From positions 12,610,601 through 12,674,600 of the forward strand of contig NC_092677.1 of NCBI RefSeq assembly GCF_964355755.1: a DNA stretch of 64,000 bases. Reading direction: 5' to 3'. Source of the DNA: Antedon mediterranea. Its lineage: Eukaryota; Echinodermata; Crinoidea; Comatulida; Antedonidae. Position numbers and translations under genes: made by a program. Below the pieces are notes generated by a model, which made no database searches, was not told the origin of the DNA, and saw only the letters and a list, made by a program, of their open reading frames with translations. Below are positions 45,025 through 58,504 of the stretch, in pieces (within the stretch, counting starts at the first letter, position 1; the number at the start of each line of letters is the position of its first letter).

Positions 45025-48000
45025 TAAGTGCTAAAGGGACAAACAATTAAGATTAAAAAGAAAATGTAAATTGAAAGCAAACAAACAACATTCTTATTAT
45101 GCTAATAATACAGGAAAATGGGGGGGGGGGGGGTTCAGGTTATGGCAGGGGATAGAATTAGTAGTCAAAGTCAAACAGGATTGTTTTAATTGTTATATAT
45201 TCAACATTAGTCATACAACACAAAATAAGGTCATTGCATAAAACACTAACGAAGCAGGTATGATGTTAATTAATACCTTGATTGGTCTGACCTACCTTTC
45301 ACTAACGACTCGCAAAACAATTATGCTAATTAGAAAATGTCTATGACAGACTTATTAATTTATAATTCATGAATTATCACATTACAGAAAGAATATTTTG
45401 AAAATTTTAATGAGTGTATATTTTTAGTATTATATATGTCACATTAGGAAAATATGTATTTTGAAGTCTTACAAATGTACTCAATGTCTCTCATCTGTAA
45501 AACAAAATATGAACTAATAATATTGTAATTATAGATAATATTTGTTTTAATCTAATTTGCTGAATGAGCTGCAAAAAGACAACATATATTCTAAACATTT
45601 TTTTAAATGGTATTGGTAAAGGTATATTAAGAGATTGGTCGTAATATTAAAACATTGCCCCTCATTCTTGTTTTCAGAAATGTGTTTCTAATTAATAGGG
45701 GGTGTTCCCTAAATCAGGGTGTTCTACTGTATGCTTAGTTAAAATGTATGTAAACAATCAAAAGATTGTTTAAAAGTACAAAAACAAGCAAGTAATAAGG
45801 TTTATATCAACACTTTTTTCTTACGGACTAAATCAACAAAAACAGTTAGAAAACTGTATGCCTAATGTGCATATATCCAGGTCAATACATGACCTATATT
45901 TATCCTTGTATTACTAGTTCAGTCTGATAGCACCCATCTTTATGGCATTAATTTAAAACACATTGTAGAAGGAAATCAATATTATCTCAATATTCAATCA
46001 GATATATGTGATATTTCTCGATAAATTATCATCGTATTTGTGACTACTTCTTCCTGCGTTATAACTTTACCAACTTCAAAATAATCTCATGGATTTTACA
46101 AAATCTTTCGGAGAAATACTCTTTATATCTGTGGCTAAAAGTTAAATGTTCATTTATAGTTTATAAGCAAGATATAGTAAGTAGTGAAGTAATTTGAAAC
46201 AGGCCTATATTGCCGTAGTAGTTATTTTTCTTTGATACTGTTTTGAACTTGGAGGATACATGTGTAATTAGGAGTGTAATTAATATTAATGAGTTATGAA
46301 GGCTATTTGTATGTTTTATATTATATCATAATTTCAGATTCTCAAAATCTTTGTTTATCAAGTTGTTTCTATGCCTTAACATCAAAGCCTCTAAACCATT
46401 AGAAGTATTAAAATGAAGGATTAAAACAAACTTTTCTTTAAAAATACAGAACCTGTAAAGAAACCGGTTATCGGTAAAACTGTATTAACCTCTAGAAATT
46501 CCTGTTGATGAGCTATGTTTTCTTATTATCTTCTTGGAGACTAATAATACAATTTTCACAAAAATCCATTTGTGAATATGCACAATATATTATACTATAG
46601 GCCTACTTTTTATTGACTAAATACCATCTCAATGAAAGAGCAGGTGCTACAGAGTTTTTATCCTAATAACTTATGAACAATTTACATACAAAGCAAATTA
46701 CTTGAACACATACCTCACCTCATCAAGTACCATAAAATAATCTATACATCTACTACTGCTTTTGCAGTAAGCTAATCCTATAGCCCAATTGGCTTAAAGT
46801 TGTGACATGTGATATACAGGTCAACAGCTGATTGGCTAATTCTAACTGATGATAATTCCTTGCTGAATCTACTAGCTGTAACCTGAGAAATAAAATACAA
46901 CATATACGGTTCCTACTTAAAGCATCTATATGGCTTCATTTGTATTTTGAAATTATGTTTCTTAATATCTAGAATTATCTAAAATTATTGTTTGTTTTAA
47001 AATACCCAGGGAATAAAAACTAAATCAAAAAAATATAAATATAAAGTACTACAGTTTAAATATGCTAACTGTATACAATTGTTTTCAATGTATAATTCAT
47101 TTCATTACTACTATATTAGTGACATGAATTTCTAAAAATATGAAAAATGCACATTATTTAAAACACTTTTTCTACCATAGTATGAGTAGATTAATTAAAT
47201 TGTAAAATATATTTAATAAGTAGGCCCCTATAAGATAAACAAACATCTTGGTTTCCGGTATATAAGTTTACTACATAACAAAGCCTTTTTTACATGTTGT
47301 TATTAAAGGGAGGTGACAAGACTTTATTTAATATCTTTACAATGAAATTTGTTTACTAATTAATACTAAATTAATTAAATCAATTTGGACTAAAATGACA
47401 TACATTTATATAAAAATTCATGTGTTTTAGAAGAATTTGTTTTTAAAGGAACAAGACAAGTTTATTTCTAGGTTGGTCCTCATGTTATGCTTTGTATTAT
47501 TTATATGGCATTTGATGAAATAACTGTTTGTTGTAGTGAATGTCATTGAATTGAAATTAATCACAAAACAAGTTTGTAAAATGAAGAGGTATGTTAAACA
47601 TGAATGATAGTTATTGCACCTTTGATGAAAGAAGGAAACATTAAAGTTGGTATCCTATTGGCCGGCCATACATTCAAGTCACTTAACAAAAATATTGTAT
47701 GCCTTGAGCGCATCATTTGACCGATTCGTGGCAAGAGGCATCCTCATCATCATTCTCACCCCTTCACTTTTCATTATCTCATCTCTAAATTATAAAGCAA
47801 TAAACGTACTTATTTCTACCGTTCATTTCCTGTTAATCCTAAACCACGGCTTAAAATTTCTTAATTGATCGTGGAGAATGATGACGTGGTCAAGTACAAG
47901 AACTCTGCATGACTTACGCGAAGAACATTAATTTCTACATCTTGAATTACGAATGCCGAAGAACTAAAAGAATATTATTTCCTTTAATTTTGAATCTGCG

Positions 48001-49635
48001 TAAACAGACTCGAGAATAATTTCAATTAAGGCATAATGGATTTAATAGATTTTGTTACCAGATTCAAATCCTAAATACAGACGGCCGAGAAGCCAAAAAC
48101 GTACAAGAAGAGAGGAGAATCAATAATTTATGATTAAGAACATTCAAATAGTCATTTTCGCCTTAATTAATTATTATTCAAAACAACCTGACTGCCTTGC
48201 GCTTGCTAGATTAACGTATCATATCACTGTATTATGTTGTATTATTTAAGAGCTAACGTGCGTCTACAATTAGAATTTAAAGATTTTCTCTTGGAATTTG
48301 ATGCTTTGAGATTGTTTTCTTTCGTTATTCGGTTGTTGTTCTGATGCCTACTCATCAATAATTTTCTATGATATCTACAGTAGTTCTCATTTTGATTAAA
48401 AAGGATAAATCTTTTTTATAAATATCTTTTAAATGCACAGAGAGATACTTTATTAACAGCCTAGCAATAATACTGACCAAAAAAAAGAAGCTTAGAAGAC
48501 ATGCGAATGGAAAAAGTTCTGCTTGTTGTGTTGTGCCCTATCACTAGACCAATGGGAATTTCATTGTATGTTTAAGTATAACTTTAGATAGCAATCTCAA
48601 TATGGCACAGTGGAAAAGTGCTCATTCTTGAATTATACACACTAACTTAAGATGAGTACGAATCTATCGTGGATGTTTAAACCTTTGGCAGACTTTCTCG
48701 CCTATTTCAATTCAGTTTTTAAAAAAGATAAAAATTTACATTATATGCATCTAGTGACGTCTAACAAAGAAAAATATATCTCCACTCCAATGCAATAACC
48801 AAATCAGAACTCATTTAATATGCAATTATAAACAAATTTAATTAACTCTTCTAAAACATTAAAAAGACTTTCTTTTGTCCTTTGTACCTCAAATAAGTGT
48901 CATTTCTTTTATAATCTCCACAGACCAATAAATAATAAATGTTAAAGTAAAAGAATGAACAAAAATCATGCCACAGAGTGGGAGTATGTGTAGAAATTAA
49001 ATTTGAAATCACACATTAACCTATTCCATATTCAGCTTCATTTAAGCCTCATCAAATGTGTGATAACAATGCCTTGTATAATTTCCATCTACCGGTCTAC
49101 GATAATGAACACTTGCCCTACATTATTGATCGTGTGTATTATACTTTCGCTAATGCTTTCTAGGCGTTCAGCTTTTTTTTTTCTTCAAGGTTTTTCTCAA
49201 TAATGTCTGTTCTACGCTAACATTTCACTCAAGAAAAATTGATAATAATGTAATTATAGATAAGTAATTAAATTTGAATAAAAAAAAACATTTAAAAAAA
49301 AAGGAAAAATTGCGTAATAAAATAAAATTGAAAACATGATCCATTTTTATCATTATATCATTATAGTATTACTATGCATATGGATTCTTAAATTGCCTAT
49401 AAAAATGTAACTTTCTTTATAATTATATTATTATTTTTGTTTTGAATTTCTGCTGTTTAAATATAAACAATTCAATTACTGTATTATTTATCAAATTGGT
49501 ATATATTTTATTTTACTTGATTTATTTTTATACAATACAAGAAGATGCAATAATTTGCATGGAACCAGCGATAGCCTTCCGTCTACCAGCAGAGCATACA
49601 TCCCAAAGTGTCCCTTATACATAAAAAAGACAGGA
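45025..49635. other. Gene-free stretch, 4.6 kb
   Basis: Contains a G run at 45121-45133 and a homeodomain-word patch at 45260-45380 (TTAATTAATACC, GCTAATTAG, CTTATTAATTTATAATTC). An inverted partner of the 42160 GGGGACACC repeat lies at 45695-45735, and a CpG-richer patch at 47880-48130 contains GTAAACAGACTCGAG. A weak tRNA-like head occurs near 48602-48665. No exon is supported. Confidence 0.35.
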
Positions 49636-49639
49636 CATA

Positions 49640-49702
49640 TTGAAGATTCAAACCAGAGATGTTAGGTTGGTAGGCAGCATCATAACCACCAAGTCACAGC
49701 TG
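49640..49702 (-). mobile_element. tRNA-derived SINE head
   Basis: On the minus strand GTGACTTGGTGGTTATGATG (A-box region) and TCTGGTTTGAATCTTC (B-box) are at tRNA spacing. Confidence 0.45.
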
Positions 49703-49709
49703 CATTCCA

Positions 49710-50918
49710 AATTAAATTTGTTTTAATTTAAAATAATTGTTAAAACTACAATATTACTAAGTTTAGATTATTAATTTCTATTATCAATTAAATGACATTA
49801 TATTTATAAAATGAATACATAATTAACGACAATCAGAAAAAAAAACCAAGCCAATTATAAGACATATTGAATATGAAAAAAGCGTATACATCATACGTAA
49901 CATATGGCCAAAATTAGAATTCTGATAATATCCTAATAAATGAAATATCGCTGGATTAAAAAGCTCTTGGAATGATGCAAGTGTAATGTTGAAGCTGAAA
50001 GACCATTAAGGTAATAGCTTGCCTTCGCAAAAACTCATTAAGTCACATGCACTACAGTAGGATAACGACCAAATTTCGTCAGCCACTTAAAGTAGCCACA
50101 GAGCAACTTAAGATAAATTTTTGCTTAGGAAGTAGAATCGCACAGTTGTACATCTAATGTTGAAATTTAACTCATTAATCAACTATAACTATGTCATTTT
50201 TTTAATCACAATTTTCTATATTTGTAAAAATGTTTGTATAATAATTAACAATTTATATTATATAAATTATTAGATTTGGAGGAAAATGTGAATTACGTGT
50301 CAGGTTGCTTGCTGCTAAACATGAGCAAATATTAATTCTGTTTGTCAAATTATAAAATATGACAGTCCAGTAATAATAATAATAATAATCTTTTACTTTT
50401 TGATTTATTTAAATTTATTAATTTTTAATTTATTATTTTTTAATTCTGAAGCATATGCTTATTTGATTTTGTATACAAATCATTGAATAACTTTTTAGTT
50501 TAATAATGTAATATGTGCATTTTTACTTGTGACATCATCATCTATCATCTATTTTTGCTATCATGATCATGATCATCATCATTTCTCTATATATAATAAT
50601 CATAAATCTCTCTAATCTAAGCACCATAACCATAATCATCTTTCTAAAATATCATAATCATTATATCAAATTAATCTTAATACTACATAAGGCAATCTGA
50701 TATTGATTTTAAAATAGTCACTTATTATGTGGCTAAATTTCCTGCAATTTTTTAAGTCAAGTGTGTTACTGTTAACATTGTTTCCAACACATTGTACTGA
50801 TTTAAGTTCACAAGTTCAAGTTCCTACATAAAAACCAATATAGATAACCATGTAGTGGACGATCCAAAAAATATAGGGAGGGTGAAGGGGGTGGGGGTCA
50901 ATTTAGTCCTACTGTAAT
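49710..50918. other. Gene-free stretch
   Basis: Short (AAT)n at 50376-50393; CATGATCATGATCATCATCA near 50562. A GGATCC-like/G-rich patch near 50868-50900 is probably part of the GGATCCAGG repeat family. Confidence 0.35.
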
Positions 50919-50920
50919 CC

Positions 50921-51243
50921 ATATTATATAACACCTATATAAATTCCTGTCATTTGATTGGACGAATGTGGGTCACATGGCGTGCAATAGTACGCACTAT
51001 TCAACGATCGTTAAATAGTACTTTTTGAAACATTTTTGTGTACGAAAAAAAAACGTCTAGATGTTATATAAAAAAAATAATGAATGTTTTGTATTCGTGT
51101 AATGGTACAAATAATGGCACTTGGTGAATGATGAAAGGTTATATCAACTCGGCTTTGCCTCGTTGATATAACCTTTCATCATTCACCTCGTGCCATTATT
51201 TGTACCATTGCACTCATAAACATTCATTATTTGTATAATATAT
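50921..51243 (+). mobile_element. Hairpin foldback element, copy 3
   Basis: Almost identical to copy 2 over its full length, with the 162-bp hairpin at 51073-51234. The only larger difference is a replaced spacer (TTTTTGAAACATTTTTGTG…) between the AACGATCGTT palindrome and the hairpin. Confidence 0.75.
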
Positions 51244-51244
51244 T

Positions 51245-52185
51245 ACAAATCTTGGATATTCAGTAAGTTCTGAAATAAGGTAATCTCATTTCATTTCATA
51301 ATAATATATTAAAGATGTGAAAATCTGAAATATTAAAAACAAAATTCTTTCGAATGAAATTTAACTGTAGATTTAAATTTAGTAACACATAACCTTTTAG
51401 ATCGACTGAAAAAATAAAGAATTTCTATAAACTGAAATGATTACTTAATAGGTCATCATCATCAATAAAATAATAATAATAATAATAATAATAGTGTCTC
51501 TTGATGTTAAAACAATACATCTCTAACTTGAATAGCATGATTTCTGAACATTTTTTTTTATTTAAAGCCATATAAGAACATAACAAAATTGTCAATCAAC
51601 AATACTAATTAAGACATCATCACGTTTGAGTACATTCACAAGAATCTAGTTTAGGCCATGTTTAATAAACAGCAACCAATTTTAATATACTACTACTACT
51701 CGGATACGAAAGATGAAGAAATTTTAGCATAAAGCGATCCAATTAAACGAAATGAAAAGAGCGGGTAATTAGTGTTTCGTACGATACATTTAGATTGAGT
51801 AAGTTCAGACAATGACGATAACAAGTATCAGAATAAGCAGCTGTTTAATAATACAATGCTATGAAGTCATTGTTGAAATAATAGTAAATATAAGAAGGAT
51901 GTTTTGTTTTCATCTTTTGTTTACAATGTATAGTAGCAAGTTATCACTTTTATTATACAATAAATTCATCTATAGTTTGTTAATATGCACACACTTAGGT
52001 AATAGTGCTTGGTTCAAATCAAACCAGTATCAGAAATCAGAATTAAGAAATGTGTCTCTCACCTGTTCTATTTTTATAATCATGTTTTGACGAAGTAGAA
52101 GTTATTATAGAGTAATTAACTCTAATAATTCGGAACCTATGTTTTCCATACTTCCTCCTTTTTTTTTATAAACTTATTTAGCCAT
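51245..52185. other. Gene-free stretch
   Basis: (AAT)n at 51470-51495; nothing else supported. Confidence 0.4.
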
Positions 52186-52189
52186 TTTT

Positions 52190-52560
52190 ACTTATTTATT
52201 TAATTATTTATATTTATTTATTTATTATTTTTCTTATTTATTTATTAAATTATTTAATTAATTTATTTATTATTTTTTTAATTTATTTAATTATTTTTAT
52301 TTATTTATTTATTATTTTTCTTATTTATTTATTAAATTATTTTATTTATTTATTTATTATTTTTTTAATTTATTTAATTATTTTTATTTATTTATTATTT
52401 TTCTTATTTATTTATTAAATTATTTTATTTATTTATTTATTATTTTTTTAATTTATTTAATTATTTTTATTTATTTATTTATTATTTTTCTTATTTATTT
52501 TTTAAATTATTTAATTATTTTTATTGATTTATTAATTATTTTTCTTATTTATTTATTAAG
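52190..52560. repeat. TTTA-type satellite with an 83-87 bp period
   Basis: Only A and T except for rare C. The marker word TTCTTATTTA recurs at 52231, 52318, 52401, 52488 and 52542, giving spacings of 87, 83, 87 and 54 bp, so the array is a true higher-order repeat rather than plain (TTTA)n. Confidence 0.8.
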
Positions 52561-52564
52561 GCTC

Positions 52565-52705
52565 GCCCACTTCATGATGTTTATCTTCATCTTTCTAGGC
52601 ATCTGCCTTCATTCTCTGACCTATTATTATATTATTTGCATTGTATTTTTCCTTACCTTTTTTGTCAGAGTTTGTAAATAAATGTTATGAATGAATGTTA
52701 TGAAT
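52565..52705 (+). mobile_element. Possible LINE 3' end
   Basis: A GC-richer 100-bp stretch ends in TTTGTAAATAAATGTTATGA and a tandem ATGAATGTTATG, the AATGAATG-type tail common at LINE 3' ends. Confidence 0.3.
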
Positions 52706-52709
52706 GATT

Positions 52710-54733
52710 TAAAATTAAGAAATACTCTTTATATACATTATACATATATGAAAAAATGGTTCTTTAAAACCAGTATTAAAGGTAGAGCATTACAAAATAT
52801 TTATATAAAAAGTACAACTAATAAGTTAATACAGTAAACGTTTCTTAAACTTAATTATTTGGAAAAAAAAGTGTACCTTTTTCTGTTAAGGAAAACTGAC
52901 CAATCTTACCTTGTTAAAGTTACTGAACTTTACATTCCATAATGCTACTGGCAGAGCTAACCAATCAGAAGGCTCACAGTTCACAAACTATCAACCAATC
53001 AGTATTTAGGACTGAGACTTGCTTTTAAAGTAAACAAAGTAGTGGCAATACTCAAGGTGAGAGTTATTGATGACTCTGAAAAAATGTAAATAGGTGTTCT
53101 AAATTGTAATTTTTATTTTAATTACATATCTTAGTTTTAATCTGTATCAATATGGATGAATCTAACAAATATATCTGATGAAAAAACCTAACATGATAAA
53201 AACGAACATTAGTATATTGAAAAAGAGATATTTTTTCATAGCATAAATAACAATATTTAATATGCATGTAAACATTATTATAAAAGGTATATTATTATAT
53301 ATAAAGGAATATTTTTCAAAATTCAAAAAATTTCTTAAAAATATTATATACAATAATTAAACATGTTAAGATTTGTACAAACCAAAAGCATCGAGACAAA
53401 GTCTAGTTGGAATAGTTTGCATTGTATTAATGGCCTATAGAAGATATATAATTTTATTAGCAACGAAAGACATATGGCTTTTATTGTTTATATTACCATC
53501 ATATATTTGTAAGATTACTACAGTCGTTGAATCACATGAGCGTGTTATTAATTAAACATCCAAGGATAGATTGAAATTTCAACAAAGATTAAAACTGACA
53601 ACGGTTGACATTCAGATTGTTATATTATTATGCATGGTTCTCAAAAACCGCATTATGGATTAAAATGATACTTTACACAGGTGTAGAGATTCTGTAGAGG
53701 AATTATAATATGATTATTAAATTTTATTCAAAATCTTAAATATATGCTTTGCTCCCCATGTCATGTTGACCATTCTAAACATGGGAAATCAACACAAAAT
53801 AGATGAATATAGGTTTAGGTTTATGACAGATAAAAGAATAAACATAGACAGTTAACAACATCTAGGATTTGATTGCGCTTCCTGTTATTTGAATGTTTTG
53901 TTTGATTTCATTCCGCACTAATGATTTTAAAAAAAGTATTTTATAATTAAAATCTTAATATGATTTTGTTGTATTAACTACTACAAGGCTGTGTATTCAT
54001 AACATGCAATCTTGCATATTCTTTTAATCTGTATATAAACTTAAAATATTTCAATGGAAGAACAGACAATGGATTCCACGTTGCAGTTAATGCAGTTGGC
54101 GTGGTTCACAATACGCCCTCGTGTGTGTCAATTGATCAATTGTCTAATCTCAGAACACGTTAATTAGTATGACCTGGAGAGGGCATGACTCTAATTAGCG
54201 AGTGTATTTTGAGACAATACACGGTACTTCATTAGTAACTCGGTTTAAAAGGTCATATACTCGAGGAAAGCTTTTGATTATCTTACAACATTGACTCAAA
54301 TCACACAACAGCATTTTATAATTAAAGTGTACTACAGAATTTGTAATTTGTAGCACTGTTTGTTGTGGTAGCAGCTAAACTATTAATATTTCAGTAGTGT
54401 AGTACTAGTAGTTACAAAAGATCAATATCATTCCACCACCACCACCACCACCAAGGAGATTCGAAAAGGTAAACAAAAAAATGGTAAAACAATGTTTCTA
54501 GAGTTTTTCACAGTGTAAAGTTGTAATTTTATGGATTTGCGGAGAAAAGTGGGGACCATCCTCCTTAAAAAAATGCCCTCCATCCTCTAAAAATCTGCTC
54601 CAGTGTTTAAATTGTATGCTAACCTTCTTGAATTAACATCATGTAGACGGTCAAAGCATAGGCCTATTGGTAGAATACATTATGGTGTAATACTGGGTTT
54701 ACATTATCCTGCCTTTAATACTCTTTGTCCAGC
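52710..54733. other. Gene-free stretch with CCAAT cluster and enhancer-like patch
   Basis: Three CCAAT boxes at 52900-53005, two of them CCAATCAG, precede a CTCAAG|GTGAGAG donor-like word at 53050-53061. Positions 54060-54300 are dense in words such as TCAATTGATCAATTG, GTTAATTAG, CTAATTAGCG and TGACCTGG. (CCA)7 is near 54434. No exon can be supported. Confidence 0.3.
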
Positions 54734-54736
54734 TTA

Positions 54737-54895
54737 AGCTTGGTTCCCACTAGAACATGGACGTAAGCCGCAACACAAGCGAATTGACCAATCCTAACCG
54801 GCAGTTCGAATAATCCATTGCTTTTGATTGGTCAATTTTCTTGCGTTGTGGCTTACATCTTTGCATTTTGCATCAGTCCTAGTGGGAACCAAGCT
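54737..54895. mobile_element. TTA-flanked near-palindromic MITE
   Basis: 159 bp with perfect 17-bp terminal repeats AGCTTGGTTCCCACTAG, flanked by TTA (54734-54736 and 54896-54898). The inversion continues inside (GTAAGCCGCAACACAAG against GTAAGCCACAACGCAAG, then AATTGACCAATC in both arms), so almost the whole element folds back. The TTA duplication fits PIF/Harbinger. Confidence 0.8.
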
Positions 54896-54899
54896 TTAG

Positions 54900-57005
54900 T
54901 GTGTGAATAGCTTCATAACATTACCAATAAAGAAATACATTATTTCTTTATAGTTTATCATAGAATATGTCAGGCCAACAGACAGAATATCTCACAATCG
55001 CCCCTAGGCAAGGTCAACTCAATCTTGTTTGCTCTTAATAAATAATATTATATTACAATATTCCAAGTTTGAGAAAACAATATTAACTGATTGACAGATC
55101 ACTGGATGGATGAACTAACAACGATTGGTTGATTGACACTTAAAAGAAGAATTGTATGAATTGAATAAATGTACCAAGAAAAATGATGTGGAAAATGAGG
55201 ATCCAAACCTGGCTGGAGTAATATTTATGCATCGTTTAGTGTGCAGGGGTGGATCCTGGGATAGCATGTGCTTCCTCCATTGACATCTAAAATAAAGTTA
55301 TGAACTACTTTTTGATGTATATTTTTTGACAGACTATTTAATAATGTGAGCAGTCTTCCAGGGTTGGGTAGGGGGACTGCATTCGAGCCAGTATAGTAAT
55401 TATAGGAGTATTGTATACTCTTAGATCCAGCCAGTCTTTTGTATCATTGTTTTTTTTTCCAGATTTATTTTCAGAATATTCCTTTGAATTTCAATCAAGT
55501 AACCAATTAGGTTAAAATAGAAACATTATATTAAAATAAATTAAAGGAAATATTAATAGTTATAAATCAAAATTAAAGAAAATATACTGTTTTTGTTTGA
55601 ATATATCTTGACTGACTGCTTTTCAAAATTTAATTGCTGAAATTTTAATAATTAAATTAATTTTCTTCTGCAAGTCATAAATCAAATGAACGTCATAAAA
55701 CAGCAACTGCCACGATCAACAAAATATACTCCTTTACAAATTAAATATAAATGCGAATTAAAAAAAAATAATGAAAGAAATCAATCAATCGCTGCTAATT
55801 AAAATGCATACATTTTGTCTTATTACAATGAAAGAATAATGAATGCCTGGGTGGATAAAATGTATTGTATCACATCATCTGCTGTTTTAATTTCATACAT
55901 GTCCCCAACAGGTTCAAGGTTATTTGTGATTGACTTTTCAGATGTTTACAATAATACTCATAAACACATTTCAAATAATGAAGAGAAGAACATGATTTTA
56001 CGAGTTATATAAGGTATTTAATATATATTCATGTACAGGTACTAATCACCATTCATTGGTGTCCCATCACTGGTCATCCATCCGTAATAAATTATCCCGT
56101 ACATCGTAAATTGCTACAAGGTTCTTTCAGTCTTAGGTAGAATTTCTAAAACAGGTAATCAAACTTTATTGAAGTTTTTGTATAACAAAATATGAGGGGT
56201 GAGGCAAACTTTTCATATAGTTCTGCGGTGAACTTCTCTTAGTCTTAATTAACACTGGGTATCTAGTAGTTTCCCTGTGCATGCAAAGCTCATTCCATGG
56301 AAATGTGAACTATATGAACACATAAAATATAAGAGACTCTATTTATTTTTGATTGAGCAACATTCCACAATAACTTCAACCACTAGGGATGCCACAGAAT
56401 CAAAAGAATAATTTTTTTTTAAGAAAAAAAAGAATATGATAGTTTGTATACAGAAGGTCTTATGGCATCAATGCCGTCAGAGAAGTTTATCAGGCACTGA
56501 AAAGTTGATAATTAAAGTTGAAGCAAAGAAGAATCATCGGCATGGTTTGGGAGTCTTTACCAATACCACACACTTGATAAAAACATGTGGTTGGAAAAAT
56601 AAGTGAAGCCCAAACTTGAAATTAAACATTTAAGCCATACGTAGCTTATTATTACCCTCATTTCCTATAATCATTGAAAGTTACCCTAATTGGAGAAAAT
56701 CAATAAACATACATACCCATGTATCCGATTGAGAATAAAAATAATGTAAAATTGTAAACAAAGGGTATAGTACCTATTATTTCCCTGGGGTTCCGCTTGA
56801 AAAATATTGAAATCTTTATACAAACTGTTAATTTTGTGTGGAGGAGACTCATTGAAATATAGCATCATCTGTTAAAGGCATATAATTACCTGAAAGAGAG
56901 CAATAAATATCATAGAATAATATAATATGGTTTTCAAAAATGTATTTACTTTTCAATAAACATGACGATGTGAAAACCAAATCACTTCAACAGCTTTGAT
57001 AATAA
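54900..57005. other. Gene-free stretch
   Basis: A GGATCCTGGG word near 55251 belongs to the GGATCCAGG repeat family. No exons. Confidence 0.4.
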
Positions 57006-57007
57006 GT

Positions 57008-57130
57008 AGCGGATCCAGAATGACAGCCTAAAAAAGATGAAATTATGTTTTGAACCTAACTAGTGACCTATCTTTTGCATTATAATTTGCAAATTTAGGA
57101 AAGATAGGGCTAGGGACAAAGGTGAAGGGA
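57008..57130 (+). repeat. GGATCCAGGATTTTG repeat, copy C
   Basis: GCGGATCCAGAATGAC, TTTTGAACCTAACTAGTGAC, CTATCTTTTGCATTATAATT and AAATTTAGGAAAGATAGGG follow the order of copies A and B. Confidence 0.45.
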
Positions 57131-57134
57131 GTAA

Positions 57135-58195
57135 GCCGAGGCCGGCTATGTAGCTTTGCTTTCCCCTTGCAGTGGGCTGGGATGATGAATTTTTAAATTA
57201 TTGTTTTGAATGTGACATTGTGAGATGTTTTATGTAGCATTTTTAGTTGGGATCCTATTTCTTCAAATTCTCCTTCAAACTGTTTCCTCAACTTCTCTCA
57301 TCCATTGATATTACTATCAGCTTAGTATTAACTATGACATTGACATTAATTTTATTGAGTATAAAATTGCATAATATTCTTTAGGGTTTTATTGTTGTCT
57401 TTTACCTTTTATAATGGCGTAAAAGGAAATTGGAGATGCATGTCCTTGTAGACACGTACTTGCTTAAGGCCTACAAAATAAGAAATCACAACTAATGTAT
57501 CTGTCACTTTGATTTAGTATTTATTCTTTGTAAAATTAACAAGATTAACTTTACCCCCTTATGAGTTCCGTTTCTCCCTCCTTACAAAATGCTTTACAGA
57601 CTTAATGTAGGTTGTGAAAAGAAAAATCTTATTTCGTTAAAAAAAAATCATTATATAATGCGAGAATCTGCTAAAGCTCAATTTAGTATTTGAAAATTAT
57701 TAAAGGTTTTCTACACATAATTAGATTATTAGATGATACCCCTAAACAAACGATGAAGAAAACTAAAAGTATTGTAAATGAAGAAGAGAGGAAGACCAAC
57801 AAATAACTTTTAAGAAGAATTTATTTGGAAATCATCTTTACTAAAATAAAAGTATGTGAAAGTTAAAACCACAGCAGTAAAAAAATGATGCACTGAAAAT
57901 AATGTCTCACAAACTTTGTCAGTTTACTATTGTATATTATTTACTGTTTTTATTTACTCATTACCCCTTCTATGAGTTTTTTACATGCTTTTTTACCTAT
58001 TTTTAGAATAAATAGCTCTGGGATTACAAATATGTTTACAGCATTACACTCTATTCCCTAATGGTCATCCAGGTAAATGAGTAATAGACTAACTGCTATT
58101 TGTTTTTAGTTGTTTATTTCACATCAAACATTAAAATTACTTCAAAATGGAGAGATAACAGTATGTAAGCCGCAACAAGCCGCTTATAAGGACGA
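57135..58195. other. Gene-free stretch
   Basis: Nothing supported. Confidence 0.4.
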
Positions 58196-58198
58196 TCG

Positions 58199-58500
58199 GG
58201 GCAATGGCCTAATGATTACGGTAGGACCTAATCCATCGGCTGTGTTTCAAATCATGAAAATAGGAATCTTTGCATTAAATATTTAAAGCGGCTTTCGTTG
58301 ACATAATTCCTTGCATGGTGCATACCAATATGATCGAATGTGATAGATCTCTACCAATGTGTTATATCTTAACCATAGGATCAGGAATTGAAATTGATGG
58401 TGGGTTAAGGGTTATTTATGGCTGCAAGATCACTAGAGAGAGCATCATTTATCCTACAGGATTCAACTCAGGTGTGAAATTGACACCTCAGTCATGTTAG
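58199..58500 (+). mobile_element. tRNA-derived SINE, head and possible body
   Basis: GCAATGGCCTAATGATTACG (A box) and GTGTTTCAAATCATG (B-like) start a GC-richer stretch that continues to about 58500; the short ORF at 58315-58500 would then be SINE body, not a gene. Confidence 0.4.
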
Positions 58501-58504
58501 CTGT

